Part shown: in pieces, positions 1-8,314 of the stretch | Layout: each line of letters starts with the position of its first letter | Position numbering within the stretch: position 1 is the first letter of the stretch | Assembly: GCF_016508585.1 (NCBI RefSeq) | Contig: NZ_JADVOP010000003.1 | Coordinates: forward strand, 92,565-156,564 | DNA: 64,000 nt | Source of the DNA: Acinetobacter baumannii | GTDB lineage: Bacteria; Pseudomonadota; Gammaproteobacteria; Pseudomonadales; Moraxellaceae | Direction of reading: 5' to 3' | Program-made: the position numbers and the translations under genes | The notes under the pieces: generated by a model | What the model was told of the DNA's origin: nothing | Seen by the model: only the letters and a program-made list of their open reading frames with translations | Databases searched by the model: none

Positions 1-969
1 CATGATGGCTGCTGCAACAAACATGAAATTCAATGTAGTGGCCGAATTCAAACTGAATAAACCAATCAAAATTCCCACATACATCAAAATAATCACATAA
101 GCTTTATGAAAACGATCGATCAACATGCCTAAAACGACGGTACCTAGGGCTGCACCCATCTGGAAATAGACCATCGCCATACTGCCATCTTTACGGCTAA
201 AGCCCAGTTCAGTAAACAATGAAGGTAGCCAGCTCAACATGATGTATACCACCATCAAGGTGAAGAAATAGCTCACCCACAACAATAATGTTCTTGTGGC
301 ATAAATGCGGCTGAACAAATCGCGGTAAGACAAAGCCTTTTGATCGGCAAGATTGACCTCTTGTTGTGCTTTAAGGAATTCACGTGATTCGGGTAGAAAC
401 TTGATCATCAGAGGTACAACGATTAAAGGCAGTATCCCCCCAACATAGAAAATTGTTTTCCAACTGCTCGCCAAATCCACAGTTGCCAATTGGGCTGCCA
501 ACAAAGACACAATGATTGCTCCAATTGGCATACCACAATACATTAGACCAACAGCACGTCCACGGTTTTCCGCTGTGGTTGACTCTGAGGCCAAAGCAAT
601 TAAATTGGGCATTGCAGCTCCTAAACCTGCACCTGCCAAAAAACGTACAAGCAGTAAAGCGTAAAAACTATTCACCCAAACTGTACATAAAGTAAAAATT
701 GCAAAAATGCTTACCGATGCAATTAAAACTTTTTTTCGTCCAATGCGGTCAGCATAACGACCTCCAATTAATGCACCTGGCAGTAATCCTAAAATTCCTG
801 TACTAAAAAATAAACCGAGTTGCTTTGCATCTAAAGCAAAATATTCTTTGATCCCGGATGCAGCTACCCCCGCAGCCTGAATATCAATCCCTTCGATCAC
901 TGCGATTAAAAAGCAAATCAATATGGTAATTATAGAATGCTGTTTATCGAGCGTGACTAATCTATCCAT
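1..969 (-). CDS. MFS transporter, aromatic-acid/H+ symporter type (3' end outside window)
   Basis: Only the first 323 codons are in the window; the frame stays open to position 1. The ATG at 967-969 gives MDRLVTLDKQHS followed by a first membrane helix containing CFLIAVIEGIDIQAAG. The charged loop GGRYADRIGRKK after helix 2 is the major facilitator signature. The helix-1 aspartate and the IEGID pattern resemble the aromatic acid/H+ symporter group (BenK, PcaK, MucK, MhpT). At least seven to eight hydrophobic segments can be read. The substrate is probably an aromatic or other organic acid, but no catabolic genes lie in the window to fix it. It is divergent from dapA, with a decayed ORF between them. 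The family call is firm; the substrate is inference. Confidence 0.85.
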   Translation of the reverse strand, partial: MDRLVTLDKQHSIITILICFLIAVIEGIDIQAAGVAASGIKEYFALDAKQLGLFFSTGILGLLPGALIGGRYADRIGRKKVLIASVSIFAIFTLCTVWVNSFYALLLVRFLAGAGLGAAMPNLIALASESTTAENRGRAVGLMYCGMPIGAIIVSLLAAQLATVDLASSWKTIFYVGGILPLIVVPLMIKFLPESREFLKAQQEVNLADQKALSYRDLFSRIYATRTLLLWVSYFFTLMVVYIMLSWLPSLFTELGFSRKDGSMAMVYFQMGAALGTVVLGMLIDRFHKAYVIILMYVGILIGLFSLNSATTLNFMFVAAAIM

Positions 970-1143
970 CGTGGAAAATCCTTTTACGAGATATTGCCGA
1001 ATAAAGAATAGACATCATCTAGAACTCTCCCTGAGGAGATAACTATCAAAAAGTGGTACAAAATCTCGTTTTCACTGCTGTGATATAGGAAAATTCCTGT
1101 TTTTTATAAATCACTATAATCAATGAGGGTAAAAAAGCTGTGA

Positions 1144-1466
1144 TCAATTCTGAGGAATTCACTTGGAAATATTGAAAATATATTGGATTATTCTCATGTT
1201 ATAAGAACCAGTAAGGATCTAACTGATCTCTATAAAAGATTATCTGTTGAGCAAAACTTGAAAAATCAACTGATTCAGAGCACTGGGGTTAATCATTCAT
1301 ATGTCTGTTATCATCTTAAAAAACTATTAATATCACCTCTGTATGGCTGATTAGTGAAAACGATCCACAATTTATATCTCACACAGCCAGCTGTTTAAAA
1401 AACATCCCGATTTACTTTTTTGAAAAATATCCCAATCCAAATCTTATTCAACTGAAATGTGAGTGA
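1144..1466 (+). pseudogene. decayed ORF of unknown family
   Basis: No intact gene lies between the MFS gene and dapA. One frame (1144-1347) encodes a protein-like stretch containing LYKRLSVEQNLKNQLIQSTG and VNHSYVCYHLKK, ending at a TGA at 1348-1350. Shifting one base continues from 1347 with LISENDPQFISHTASCLKN and IPIYFFEKYPNPNLIQLKC, ending at 1464-1466. The two parts join well if a frameshift is allowed, and neither has a credible start codon or ribosome site. I do not recognise the family. It may be the relic of a gene once linked to the neighbouring transporter. The composition could also be chance. Confidence 0.35.
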
Positions 1467-1511
1467 ATTGTTGCTTTTTTTAAAGAATTTCCAAGCTTTG
1501 ACTAAAGCATA

Positions 1512-1540
1512 TTGTTCTGTCTCGCTGAATCAGTCATAAT
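1512..1540 (+). promoter_or_regulatory. candidate sigma70 promoter for dapA
   Basis: A TTGTTC hexamer at 1512-1517 and CATAAT at 1535-1540 are separated by 17 bp, about 120 bp upstream of the dapA ATG. This is the best -35/-10 pair seen in the leader. It also argues against the upstream in-frame TTG at 1572 being the true start. Confidence 0.35.
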
Positions 1541-1661
1541 TTGGGTAAGCATTATGCAATCTTTCGAATGATTGCTTTTCGCTCAAATCAAAATACTGCA
1601 ACCATCCCAACCCTTGTTTACTCAAACGCATGCGGATGGAAAAATAGGATATTTTTTTAAA

Positions 1662-2558
1662 ATGACTCAGCAAGCACAGACCATTCAAGGCTCAATTGTC
1701 GCAATCGTCACCCCCATGTTTGAAGATGGCAGCGTAGATTGGAAGGGTCTCGAGAAGCTCGTTGAGTGGCACATAGAACAAGGCACTAATAGTATTGTTG
1801 CTGTCGGTACAACTGGTGAAGCATCTACTCTTAGCATGGCAGAACACACAGAAGTAATTAAAGAAATTATCCGTGTAGCCAATAAACGCATTCCAATTAT
1901 TGCCGGTACTGGTGCAAACTCGACACACGAAGCGATCGAACTCACCAAAGAAGCGAAACAGCTCGGCGCAGATGCCGCACTTTTAGTGACCCCTTATTAT
2001 AACAAGCCGACCCAAGAAGGCTTATTCCAACATTATAAAGCAGTTGCAGAAGCTGTTGATTTACCGATTATTCTTTACAATGTTCCAGGTCGTACAGGCG
2101 TTGATTTACAGAATGATACCGCCATTCGTTTAGCAGATATTCCTCAGATCGTTGGAATTAAAGATGCAACAGGCGATGTACCACGTGGTAAACAATTGAT
2201 TGAGGGTTTACAAGGTAAAAACATGTTGGTGTATTCTGGTGATGACGCTACTGCAAATGAACTGATGCAGTTAGGGGCAAAAGGCAATATCTCTGTGACT
2301 GCCAATATTGCACCTAAAATCATGAGTGAACTTTGCGCGGCTGCACTCGCTGGTGATGCAAGTACTGCAAAAGTTAAAGATGACCAAGTTGCAAAATTAA
2401 ACAATATTCTGTTTTGCGAATCGAACCCAATTCCAGTGAAATGGGCACTTCATGAAATGGAATTAATTGGTACAGGTATTCGCCTACCATTAACTCCTCT
2501 TGCAGAAAAATACCGTGCACCTCTGCGTGAAGAACTCAAAGCAGTAGGTCTCATTTAA
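1662..2558 (+). CDS. dapA: 4-hydroxy-tetrahydrodipicolinate synthase
   Basis: DapA condenses pyruvate with aspartate semialdehyde, the first committed step of the diaminopimelate/lysine branch. The 298-residue product matches the usual length of about 292. Visible motifs are GTTGE at residues 49-53, the proton-relay Tyr in ILYNVPGRTG (Tyr139), and the Schiff-base lysine in IVGIKDATGD (Lys167). The frame is open upstream to a TTG at 1572, but those 30 residues look non-native. I chose the ATG at 1662, preceded by AGGA at 1646-1649. It is followed 15 bp later by bamC and then purC, the order known in Acinetobacter and related genera. dapB is also in this window, but about 23 kb away. Confidence 0.97.
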   Translation: MTQQAQTIQGSIVAIVTPMFEDGSVDWKGLEKLVEWHIEQGTNSIVAVGTTGEASTLSMAEHTEVIKEIIRVANKRIPIIAGTGANSTHEAIELTKEAKQLGADAALLVTPYYNKPTQEGLFQHYKAVAEAVDLPIILYNVPGRTGVDLQNDTAIRLADIPQIVGIKDATGDVPRGKQLIEGLQGKNMLVYSGDDATANELMQLGAKGNISVTANIAPKIMSELCAAALAGDASTAKVKDDQVAKLNNILFCESNPIPVKWALHEMELIGTGIRLPLTPLAEKYRAPLREELKAVGLI

Positions 2559-2573
2559 TAAGAGCTTAGTATT

Positions 2574-3182
2574 ATGCAATTACGTTTAGGTTTAACTCTT
2601 GCCATTTCAGCTTTAAGTTTGGCGGGTTGTAGTTCCCTTGGAATCAGTAATGGTTCTTTAGATTATAAAAATACGACCACAGTAGAGCCACTTAAGTACC
2701 CTGAAGGTTCAACAGTTAGACCTGCAACGCCAATGTATCCAGCTCCTATTGTTGACCCGCTGGCGCTTGAGCATGCACCAAAATTTGAAAATAAAAAAGG
2801 CAATCGTTATGACGTGCCTCGTCCAGAAGTCGCTCAGATCAATTCATCTACAGATGAAAGTTCAAGCAGCAGCGAAACTGTGGGCAGACCTCAAATTTTA
2901 ACTGACGGAAATGGCAATCCATTGATCAAAATTGATGGAAATTCTGCTACAATTTGGCAGTACACACTTGCAACCCTCAGTAGTCTAAATTATAAGCTGC
3001 TCGGTCAAAGCAAAAATGCCAATGAGGCAACTGTGAAAATCGATAACTCAACTTATATACTCAGACTTAGCTCAGTAGGTTCAAGCAACACACTTGCTGT
3101 GTTTAACGCAGACAATAGTTTTGCAGACAAAGAAAAAGCTGCAGGATTATTGACCCAGATTTACCAAAACTGGCCAGCCTAG
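2574..3182 (+). CDS. bamC: BamC-like outer-membrane assembly lipoprotein
   Basis: A lipoprotein signal peptide ends in the lipobox LAGC, with the acylated cysteine at residue 19. An unstructured stretch follows with YDVPRPEV, the conserved BamC N-terminal pattern known to contact BamD. The rest carries one domain of about 85 residues containing [15 protein letters not shown]. BamC belongs to the BAM complex that folds beta-barrel proteins into the outer membrane. At 202 residues it is much shorter than the 344-residue E. coli protein and seems to hold only one of the two helix-grip domains. It sits 15 bp after dapA and 37 bp before purC, so it is probably co-transcribed with both. The call rests on context plus motif. 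Confidence 0.85.
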   Translation: MQLRLGLTLAISALSLAGCSSLGISNGSLDYKNTTTVEPLKYPEGSTVRPATPMYPAPIVDPLALEHAPKFENKKGNRYDVPRPEVAQINSSTDESSSSSETVGRPQILTDGNGNPLIKIDGNSATIWQYTLATLSSLNYKLLGQSKNANEATVKIDNSTYILRLSSVGSSNTLAVFNADNSFADKEKAAGLLTQIYQNWPA

Positions 3183-3219
3183 TCGTTCTAGGCAATTTTT
3201 TTTTGCAAAAGGTTCCCCC

Positions 3220-3939
3220 ATGTTAAAACAAACCTTGCTCTATACTGGTAAAGCGAAATCTGTTTATGAAACAGATAGCGCGGATCATCTAATTCTAGTT
3301 TTCCGTGATGATGCATCTGCATTCAATGGCGAAAAAATAGAGCAACTAGATCGTAAAGGTAAGGTGAACAACCGTTTTAATGCCTTTATCATGGAAAAAT
3401 TGGCAGCGGCGGGTATCGAAACTCACTTTGAAAAACTTCTTTCTCCGACTGAAGTTCTGGTTAAAAAATTGCAAATGATTCCTGTAGAATGCGTTATGCG
3501 CAACTATGCAGCAGGTTCATTATGCCGTCGTCTAGGTGTTGAAGAAGGCTTAGAACTTGTTCCACCAACATTTGAACTGTTCTTCAAAGATGACGCTTTA
3601 GGCGATCCTATGGTGAATGAGTCTCAAGCGATTGCTTTAGGTTGGGCAAATGCGGAACAACTTGCTCAAATGAAAGAACTGACTCAAAAAGTCAATGTGG
3701 TACTGAAAGATTTATTTGCTCAAGGCAACATGCTTCTTGTCGATTTCAAACTTGAATTTGGCGTATTCCATGACCGTATCGTTTTAGGTGATGAGTTTTC
3801 TCCAGACGGTTGCCGTTTATGGGATAAAGACACTAAGAAAAAACTAGACAAAGACCGTTTCCGCCAAGGCTTAGGTGGTGTGGTTGAAGCTTATGAAGAA
3901 GTTGCAGCACGTATTGGTGTGGATCTTTCAGATCTTTAA
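3220..3939 (+). CDS. purC: SAICAR synthase (phosphoribosylaminoimidazole-succinocarboxamide synthase)
   Basis: PurC joins CAIR to aspartate using ATP in de novo purine synthesis. The 239-residue length matches the bacterial single-domain enzyme (E. coli 237). Visible signatures are the N-terminal [11 protein letters not shown] phosphate-binding segment, the family motif [23 protein letters not shown], and the signature [12 protein letters not shown] near the C-terminus. The ATG at 3220 is preceded by an AGG-containing leader. It is the last gene of dapA-bamC-purC and is followed at once by a strong intrinsic terminator. Confidence 0.97.
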   Translation: MLKQTLLYTGKAKSVYETDSADHLILVFRDDASAFNGEKIEQLDRKGKVNNRFNAFIMEKLAAAGIETHFEKLLSPTEVLVKKLQMIPVECVMRNYAAGSLCRRLGVEEGLELVPPTFELFFKDDALGDPMVNESQAIALGWANAEQLAQMKELTQKVNVVLKDLFAQGNMLLVDFKLEFGVFHDRIVLGDEFSPDGCRLWDKDTKKKLDKDRFRQGLGGVVEAYEEVAARIGVDLSDL

Positions 3940-3962
3940 CAGCAATGATGTAGCAATAAAAG

Positions 3963-3990
3963 AGCTGAGTTATTGAACTCAGCTTTTTTA
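3963..3990 (+). terminator. intrinsic terminator after purC
   Basis: A 9-bp perfect stem, AGCTGAGTT (3963-3971) with AACTCAGCT (3976-3984), has a 4-nt loop and runs into a T tract. It ends the dapA-bamC-purC unit and faces the convergent DUF4303-like gene. Confidence 0.85.
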
Positions 3991-4007
3991 TTGCATTTGA
4001 AATGGGT

Positions 4008-4562
4008 TTAAGCTTCTATTTTTTGCAACAGATAGTCATATAAATTTTCACCTGATTTTTCCTTAAAACGATTTTTAAAAAGCGGAACCAAAAACTCAGG
4101 ATTAATCTGGGCGAAACTGATCTCCTCAAAATCCTCATCAAACGAATCAGCATACTGAATAATCATAATGATTTCTTCACCCTGCTGATTTTTTAATTTT
4201 CCTGCAGATCTTAAGTCCTGTAATGCTTGGATGATGGTGTCTTGATAATGTTCTCTCAAAGCAATATATTGCTCATCCGTACATTGTTTACCCAAGCGCT
4301 CATAAAGTGCCATGATCGCATCATGGGTACGATTATTGGCTGTATTTGAATAACGCCATTCTGAAATCCACCATGCTTCATACACATCTTCAAAATCTTT
4401 AAGATTTTCTATTGTGCATCCCACATAAAAAAAACCACATAAATCTTCAACCATTCCCAAACCTATGGCGCATAGATGCTGACCTTGTGTTTGTTGTTGA
4501 ATCTCAGCTATGGCATCTTGAATATCTTGATAAATAACTGAATATAAATAATCTTCTCTCAT
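4008..4562 (-). CDS. DUF4303-like hypothetical protein
   Basis: The product is a cytoplasmic, acidic 184-residue protein without signal peptide or membrane helix. Its layout resembles the DUF4303 family: an N-terminal helix, an early beta segment (LCAIGLGMVEDLCGFFYVG), a Trp-rich region (YEAWWISEWRY), a central helical part and an acidic stretch DSFDEDFEEISFAQINP before a C-terminal helix. The function of that family is not known. The ATG at 4560-4562 is used. The coding strand has a T8 run near 4430 that could be slip-prone. It stands alone, convergent with purC and divergent from the copper chaperone gene. The family assignment is from memory and moderate. Confidence 0.6.
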   Translation of the reverse strand: MREDYLYSVIYQDIQDAIAEIQQQTQGQHLCAIGLGMVEDLCGFFYVGCTIENLKDFEDVYEAWWISEWRYSNTANNRTHDAIMALYERLGKQCTDEQYIALREHYQDTIIQALQDLRSAGKLKNQQGEEIIMIIQYADSFDEDFEEISFAQINPEFLVPLFKNRFKEKSGENLYDYLLQKIEA

Positions 4563-4683
4563 GGTCGTGTTTTTATTGGCTAAAGTATAAGTTCAGAGTT
4601 TACTCTCAAAGCACAAATTTTGCATATCAGTATTCGACTGAGGTTCAACATCTGTTTAAAACACGAAGTTCAGGAATTAAAGC

Positions 4684-4714
4684 TTGACCTTACAATTATG
4701 GTAAGGTTTATATT
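4684..4714 (+). promoter_or_regulatory. CueR/MerR-type copper promoter with 19-bp spacer
   Basis: TTGACC (-35, 4684-4689) and TATATT (-10, 4709-4714) are separated by 19 bp. This long spacer is the hallmark of promoters that MerR-family activators untwist. The spacer region contains the dyad ACCTTAC (4687-4693) / GTAAGGT (4701-4707) with a 7-bp centre. That is the CueR operator pattern known from E. coli copA. The regulator gene is not in the window. Confidence 0.85.
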
Positions 4715-4744
4715 GTTTTTGAATCTTCTTTGAACAGGTGAAAT

Positions 4745-4933
4745 ATGGAATTTTATATTGAAAATATGACCTGTGGTGGTTGCGCACGTGGCGTCACCAA
4801 AGCGGTCCAATCTGTAGATGCAAATGCAAAAGTGATTGCTGATCCACCAAATCGCAGTGTTAAAGTTGAAACATCAGCAACTCAGCAACAAGTTGCAGAT
4901 GCCTTAACTGAGGCAGGATTTCCGCCACGTTAA
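4745..4933 (+). CDS. copZ: heavy-metal-associated (HMA) copper chaperone, CopZ-like
   Basis: This 62-residue single HMA domain has the metal-binding motif MTCGGC at residues 8-13 (Cys10 and Cys13), followed by the usual helix ARGVTKAVQSVDANAK and a final EAGFPPR. Such proteins bind Cu(I) in the cytoplasm and pass it to CopA-type ATPases. The CueR-type promoter directly upstream supports copper-induced expression. The gene stands alone: neither copA nor cueR is adjacent, unlike many copper loci. The ATG at 4745 follows an AGGTG ribosome site at about 4736-4740, and a strong terminator closes the unit. Confidence 0.9.
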   Translation: MEFYIENMTCGGCARGVTKAVQSVDANAKVIADPPNRSVKVETSATQQQVADALTEAGFPPR

Positions 4934-4958
4934 AGGGTTCAAAATTCTTATGATGAAG

Positions 4959-4983
4959 GCTGTCATTTTGACAGCTTTTTTTT
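4959..4983 (+). terminator. intrinsic terminator after copZ
   Basis: GCTGTCA (4959-4965), a 3-nt loop and TGACAGC (4969-4975) are followed by eight T residues. It isolates the copper chaperone transcript from the TonB receptor gene. Confidence 0.85.
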
Positions 4984-5189
4984 ATCGATACTGTGCCACG
5001 CTAAAACAGGCCCCGATCATCAATCTCAACTACGGATAAAATTTGCTTTAATTACTCATAGAAAGCTTTAAATAACAAGACACTTTGCAGATTTTATTCT
5101 ATTGATATTTTTAAAAGTTGTTTTCTAAATCTTTCCAAGCTCACTATGATCACTACAAATAGTTACAAAAAGAGCTTCAAAATAGAGTT

Positions 5190-7592
5190 ATGCGTATATT
5201 ATCAAAACAATATTCATTCAGTCTCACAGCAAGCTTGATCTTTGCTTTACTGTACTCACAAGCTCGTGCTGAAGAGCAACAGAATACATCTCCCGAAGTC
5301 AAAACATTAGATACGATTGTGGTGACGGGGACACGCTCATTAAAGCGTTCTAAGACCGATTCGTTACAACCCATCGATGTGATCAGTGCACAGGAACTCA
5401 CGGAGCGTACAGGTTCCAGTGAGCTAGGTACAGCCCTAAGTAAAATTATTCCTTCTATTAATTTTCCCCGTCCGACGGTGGTGGATGGAACGGAACTGGT
5501 TCGTCCTGTACAACTGAAAGGGCTATCTCCTGATCAAGTCTTGGTCTTGGTAAACGGTAAACGTCGCCATAGCGGTGCTTTTATTAATCTGGGTGGAACA
5601 ATTGGTCGTGGTTCAGCGCCGACTGATTTAAATGCGATTCCTGTTTCTGCAATTAGCCGTATCGAAGTACTCAGAGAAGGGGCTTCTGCACGTTATGGTT
5701 CAGATGCAATTGCTGGTGTCGTCAATATCATCTTAAAGTCTGATCCAAAAACAGGTGAAGCGGGAATACGCTACGGCATTTATGATAAAGGTGATGGTGA
5801 GCAAAAGCAGTCCTATGTTTCAGGGGGATCTCGACTTGGCGATTATGGTTATGCCATTTTTTCCGGTGAATGGCAGGACAATGAAGCCACCAATCGTGCC
5901 GGCTTAGACTTACGTGATCCAAATGCCACCACCTATGGGCAGAGGACATTTCGATTTGGTGACCCAAAATCAGACGAAGTAAAAGCTGCTTTCAATGCGG
6001 GCTTTGACCTTAGTGATGAAATCGAATTATATGGTTTCTCCACCTATAGCCACCGAAATGCCGAAACTGCTGGATTTTATCGTTTAAGCAACGCCTCAAA
6101 CAATGTTCCGGCATTATTTCCGAATGGCTACTTACCTCTGATCCGAGGTCAATTAGACGACTTTAGTGCTGTTGCAGGTCTACGAGGAGAAGTTGCGGAT
6201 TGGCGTTATGATATTTCTGCAAATTATGGTTTGAACCAATATGATGTAAATACCCGAACCATCAATGTTGATCTGTACAAAGACACAGGGGCAACACCCA
6301 ATTCATTTCATAATGGCAAGCTGAAAAATAGCCAGTCTGTTTTTAATCTTGATCTTTCCAAAGAGTATGATATATCTGCGTTTGCAAGCCCTTTGAATAT
6401 TGCATTTGGTGCCCAGTATTTAAACCAGCAATATCAAATTAAAGCAGGAGATCCGGGCGCTTATTATAAAAGTGGCTCGTCAGGTTTATCGGGTTTCCGT
6501 CAAGCTGATGCAGGCAAATGGACCCGTGACAGCTATGCTGGATATCTAGATTTAGAAACTGATATTACCCAAAAGTTTTCTGCTTCTACCGCATATCGTT
6601 ATGAGAAATATGATGATTTTGGTGATACCAACAATGCTTCACTGTCCTTACGTTATAAGCTTTTACCACAAGTTGCTGTACGAGGATCAGTTTCGACAGG
6701 TTTTCGAGCACCCAGTCTGGCACAACAGTATTTTACTCAAACCTCATCTCAACTGGTGAATGGGCAGTTTGTTGAAGCGGGCACATTCCCGAGTTCATCT
6801 CAAGTTGCACAATTGCTCGGAGCCGAGGATTTAAAAGCTGAAAAATCCAAAAACTATAGTCTTGGTTTTGTCTTTACCCCAACTCCAAATCTGTATGTAA
6901 CTTTAGATGCCTATCAAATCGATATTGATGATCGTATTAGTCTGTCTTCCAATATCAATGCCAGCAGCCCTGCTGTACGTGATTATCTGATCTCAAAAGG
7001 CATCACCGATACCAACTTTAGCAGCGTACGTTTTTTCAATAATGCCAGTGATACACGTACACGTGGCGTGGATTTGGTTGCAAACTACCAATGGCAGAAC
7101 CTACCTTATGGAGAGTTAACCACATCTTTGGCTTATAACTTCAATCGTAATGAAGTCACCAATGTAGATAAAAATCCTGAAATTTTAAATACCTTGGGTG
7201 TCAATCTGACACGCTTAGACCGTCGTGAACAATATGGATTACTGGCAGGCAGTACACCTGAACATAAATTCAGTTTGGCCAATGATTATAAAATTGGAAA
7301 TTTCGGCATTAACACCAATCTCACGCGATACGGAAGCTTTAAAACATTTAGTAATGCTGGTTCAGCCAGTGATCAGAAATTCTCTGCAAAATGGCTTTTG
7401 GACTTAGCCCTAAGCTATCAATTGAACGCTTGGAAATTTACCCTTGGCGGTGACAACATTACCAATGTTTATCCAGATAAAGATGTTTATGACATCAACA
7501 AACCTACTGGTGGAAGCCTACAGTATAGCCAGTTCTCACCTTTTGGTTTTAATGGCGCATTCTATTACGGCAAAATTAATTATAAGTGGTAA
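5190..7592 (+). CDS. TonB-dependent outer-membrane receptor, ligand unknown
   Basis: The 800-residue product starts with a signal peptide cleaved after about residue 27 (SQARA). A TonB-box-like DTIVVTGTR follows at about 41-49. The plug domain includes VQLKGLSPDQVLVLVNGKRR and ASARYGSDAIAGVVNIIL. The remainder is a beta-barrel whose FRAPSLAQQ strand and terminal aromatic (NYKW) are standard. These receptors import ferric siderophores, cobalamin, metals or sugars with energy from TonB-ExbBD. No Fur box was seen in the 200 bp upstream and no transport genes flank it, so the ligand cannot be assigned. Proximity to the copper chaperone does not prove a role in copper, since a terminator separates them. 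Confidence 0.93.
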   Translation: MRILSKQYSFSLTASLIFALLYSQARAEEQQNTSPEVKTLDTIVVTGTRSLKRSKTDSLQPIDVISAQELTERTGSSELGTALSKIIPSINFPRPTVVDGTELVRPVQLKGLSPDQVLVLVNGKRRHSGAFINLGGTIGRGSAPTDLNAIPVSAISRIEVLREGASARYGSDAIAGVVNIILKSDPKTGEAGIRYGIYDKGDGEQKQSYVSGGSRLGDYGYAIFSGEWQDNEATNRAGLDLRDPNATTYGQRTFRFGDPKSDEVKAAFNAGFDLSDEIELYGFSTYSHRNAETAGFYRLSNASNNVPALFPNGYLPLIRGQLDDFSAVAGLRGEVADWRYDISANYGLNQYDVNTRTINVDLYKDTGATPNSFHNGKLKNSQSVFNLDLSKEYDISAFASPLNIAFGAQYLNQQYQIKAGDPGAYYKSGSSGLSGFRQADAGKWTRDSYAGYLDLETDITQKFSASTAYRYEKYDDFGDTNNASLSLRYKLLPQVAVRGSVSTGFRAPSLAQQYFTQTSSQLVNGQFVEAGTFPSSSQVAQLLGAEDLKAEKSKNYSLGFVFTPTPNLYVTLDAYQIDIDDRISLSSNINASSPAVRDYLISKGITDTNFSSVRFFNNASDTRTRGVDLVANYQWQNLPYGELTTSLAYNFNRNEVTNVDKNPEILNTLGVNLTRLDRREQYGLLAGSTPEHKFSLANDYKIGNFGINTNLTRYGSFKTFSNAGSASDQKFSAKWLLDLALSYQLNAWKFTLGGDNITNVYPDKDVYDINKPTGGSLQYSQFSPFGFNGAFYYGKINYKW

Positions 7593-7618
7593 GGGTTTGA
7601 GCCTTTTAAAAAGCATTG

Positions 7619-7644
7619 AACCGAGTTAAGAGACTCGGTTTTTT
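7619..7644 (+). terminator. intrinsic terminator after TonB receptor
   Basis: AACCGAGT (7619-7626) pairs with ACTCGGTT (7633-7640) across a 6-nt loop, followed by a T run. Confidence 0.85.
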
Positions 7645-7779
7645 ATGCTTATTGTGCTTGGTAATCACTATTAAAGTCTGGGCAGGGTATGGGTGGATAT
7701 CACTGGGTTTAGCTTGGTGATGAACTTTTTATCTGAAACTTATATACTCAAAACAAGACATATTCGAATTTAATCCAAG

Positions 7780-8295
7780 ATGATAAAAACAATTTATACA
7801 TGTATTCTATTCTTAATCCTTTCGAGCCATGGGCTCGCACAACAATTAAGCTGTAAACAAGACTATTCTAAAATCATTGCACCTGACCTAGAGCGTTTAG
7901 GACAAGATTTAAAAAATAATGATTATTCTTTTATGCAACAGAAAACTCATCCTTCTCTCATCAATTATGTCGGTGGTATAGAAAATTACCAAAAACTTCT
8001 CCAACACACACAGAGTATCCTCGCGACATCAAACTTAGAGATTCAACAAGTTGAATCCGCTCCCCCTCTTTATAGCTATATTGTTGATCAAGAAGAAATC
8101 TGTTTTGTTCCGAAAACCATCACCATGAAAGTGGCAGGCAAAACAGTCAAAGGAGCGCCTTCTTTTATGGTTGCGATTCGCCCACAACATTCACATCATT
8201 GGACTTATCTAGACGGTTCAGGTTTACAGAAAAATCCCAAAATGCTTTTTATTCTTTTTCCCCATTTTCCTAAAAATGTCAAAGTCCCTTTTTAA
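7780..8295 (+). CDS. putative periplasmic protein, unknown function
   Basis: The 171-residue product has a signal peptide (MIKTIYTCILFLILSSHGLA, cleavage near residue 20). Two cysteines in the mature part (CKQDY near the start and EEICFVP at about 108-114) could form a disulfide. A helical segment, LERLGQDLKNNDYSFMQQKT, precedes a beta-rich half containing TMKVAGKTVKGAPSFMVAI. I do not recognise a family; it resembles small secreted NTF2/DUF-type proteins of Acinetobacter. It lies about 190 bp after the TonB receptor behind a terminator and is convergent with the phosphodiesterase gene (19 bp between stops). Confidence 0.65.
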   Translation: MIKTIYTCILFLILSSHGLAQQLSCKQDYSKIIAPDLERLGQDLKNNDYSFMQQKTHPSLINYVGGIENYQKLLQHTQSILATSNLEIQQVESAPPLYSYIVDQEEICFVPKTITMKVAGKTVKGAPSFMVAIRPQHSHHWTYLDGSGLQKNPKMLFILFPHFPKNVKVPF

Positions 8296-8314
8296 ACCAA
8301 TACAGTTCGATGAG

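Noticed and set aside
1572..1661. In-frame TTG extension of dapA by 30 residues
   Set aside because: The added residues do not resemble the DapA N-terminus, and the ATG at 1662 gives the family length.
3190..3205. T9 run between bamC and purC
   Set aside because: It lies outside coding sequence, and no stem precedes it to make a terminator.
5190..7592. Copper import role for the TonB receptor
   Set aside because: The only support is nearness to copZ, and a strong terminator separates them.
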